Assembly: GCF_000759835.1 (NCBI RefSeq)
Contig: NZ_BBNB01000013.1
Location: forward strand, 1-64,000
Reading direction: 5' to 3'
DNA: 64,000 nt
Origin: Citrobacter sedlakii NBRC 105722
Lineage (GTDB): Bacteria; Pseudomonadota; Gammaproteobacteria; Enterobacterales; Enterobacteriaceae
The notes under the pieces are model-generated. The model made no database searches, was not told the DNA's origin, and worked only from the letters and a program-made list of their open reading frames with translations. Each line of letters starts with the position of its first letter. Position 1 is the stretch's first letter. The position numbers and the translations under genes are program-made. Positions 63,252-64,000 of this stretch are shown here, piece after piece.

Positions 63252-64000
63252 CCTCTCCGGCTACAACTTTGCGTACCTTGATGAACAGACCAAACGCATG
63301 ATCCGCCGCGCTATCCTGAAGGCGGTGGCGATCCCTGGCTATCAGGTGCCGTTCGGCGGCCGCGAAATGCCGATGCCCTACGGCTGGGGCACCGGCGGCA
63401 TTCAGATCACCGCCAGCGTGATCGGCGAACCGGACGTGCTGAAAGTGATCGACCAGGGCGCCGACGACACCACCAACGCGGTGTCGATCCGCAACTTTTT
63501 TAAGCGCGTCACCGGCGTAAACACCACCGAACGTACGGAAGACGCGACGCTGATCCAGACCCGCCATCGGATCCCGGAAACGCCGCTGACCGAAGATCAG
63601 ATCCTGATCTTCCAGGTGCCGATCCCAGAGCCGCTGCGCTTTATCGAACCGCGCGAAACCGAAACCCGCACCATGCATGCGCTGGAAGAGTACGGCGTAA
63701 TGCAGGTGAAACTGTACGAAGATATCGCCCGCTTCGGCCACATCGCCACCACCTACGCCTATCCGGTGAAGGTGAACGGGCGCTACGTGATGGACCCGTC
63801 GCCGATCCCCAAATTCGATAACCCGAAAATGGACAGGATGCCCGCTCTGCAACTGTTTGGCGCCGGGCGCGAAAAGCGCATCTACGCCGTACCGCCGTAC
63901 ACCCGCGTGGAGAGTCTCGATTTCGACGATCATCCGTTCAGCGTCCAGACCTGGAATGAGCCGTGCGCCATTTGCGGGTCAACCCATAGCTATCTCGACG
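63241..64000 (+). CDS. phnJ: C-P lyase radical SAM subunit PhnJ (cut by window end)
   Basis: The frame starts at GTG 63241 (MTTNLSGYNFAYLDEQTKRM) and runs to the window end with about 253 codons of roughly 281. The first two cluster cysteines are visible in PCAICGSTHSYLD near the cut; the last part is missing. PhnJ breaks the C-P bond using S-adenosylmethionine and a 4Fe-4S cluster. Confidence 0.95.
   Translation, partial: MTTNLSGYNFAYLDEQTKRMIRRAILKAVAIPGYQVPFGGREMPMPYGWGTGGIQITASVIGEPDVLKVIDQGADDTTNAVSIRNFFKRVTGVNTTERTEDATLIQTRHRIPETPLTEDQILIFQVPIPEPLRFIEPRETETRTMHALEEYGVMQVKLYEDIARFGHIATTYAYPVKVNGRYVMDPSPIPKFDNPKMDRMPALQLFGAGREKRIYAVPPYTRVESLDFDDHPFSVQTWNEPCAICGSTHSYLD

Overview
This is a chromosomal segment of an enteric bacterium (Enterobacteriaceae), most likely a Citrobacter-type genome. 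It carries an E. coli-like backbone (phn C-P lyase operon, proP, basSR-eptA, adiCYA, melRAB, fumB-dcuB-dcuRS) together with a DMSO-reductase cluster known from Salmonella and Citrobacter. Salmonella normally lacks the phn C-P lyase operon and E. coli K-12 lacks this dms cluster at this position, so the combination points to Citrobacter. The genus call is an inference from gene content.

Layout. (1) 1-5.0 kb is an AT-rich, decayed rhs locus. It holds the tip of an Rhs protein with a C-terminal toxin and its immunity gene, a transposase scrap, a second displaced Rhs tip with an immunity candidate, a symE-like pseudogene, a DUF4225-type gene broken by a stop codon, and other remnants. (2) 5.1-8.1 kb is a regulatory patch: a PapI/FaeA-like regulator, a MarT/FidL-like membrane regulator pair and a tandem HD-domain protein. 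(3) 8.2-20.4 kb, all on the minus strand, is the most unusual part: a LuxR-type regulator, a 66-residue double-glycine Cys-rich precursor peptide, a DsbA-like oxidoreductase, an LpxL-like acyltransferase, a C39-peptidase ABC exporter, a MacA-like adaptor, a MacB-like ABC transporter, an outer-membrane efflux lipoprotein, and a small fatty-acid synthase set (ketosynthase, MaoC-type dehydratase, acyl carrier protein, ketoreductase). (4) 20.5-27.2 kb is a seven-gene chaperone-usher fimbrial operon on the same strand, directly upstream of region 3. (5) 27.7-32.7 kb is a dmsABC-like operon with a TorD-type chaperone and a NapF-like ferredoxin, behind a near-perfect FNR site. (6) 32.9-64 kb is backbone: a NicO-type metal transporter, dcuSR, dcuB-fumB, melR/melAB with an extra SemiSWEET gene, adiA-adiY-adiC, eptA-basR-basS, pmrR, proP, kdgT, yjdM, yjdN and phnC to phnJ, the last cut by the window end.

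How the genes work together. Regions 5 and 6 serve anaerobic respiration (DMSO reductase, fumarase B, the C4-dicarboxylate antiporter and its sensor), melibiose use, arginine-dependent acid resistance, lipid A phosphoethanolamine modification (two matching PmrA boxes, at eptA and pmrR), osmoprotectant uptake, and phosphonate breakdown. Region 3 looks like a dedicated system that makes a small disulfide-containing peptide, cuts its leader during export, and builds its own acyl-ACP for an acyltransferase. I infer an acylated microcin-like or lipopeptide product. I know of no described system with exactly this gene set, and no immunity gene is evident.
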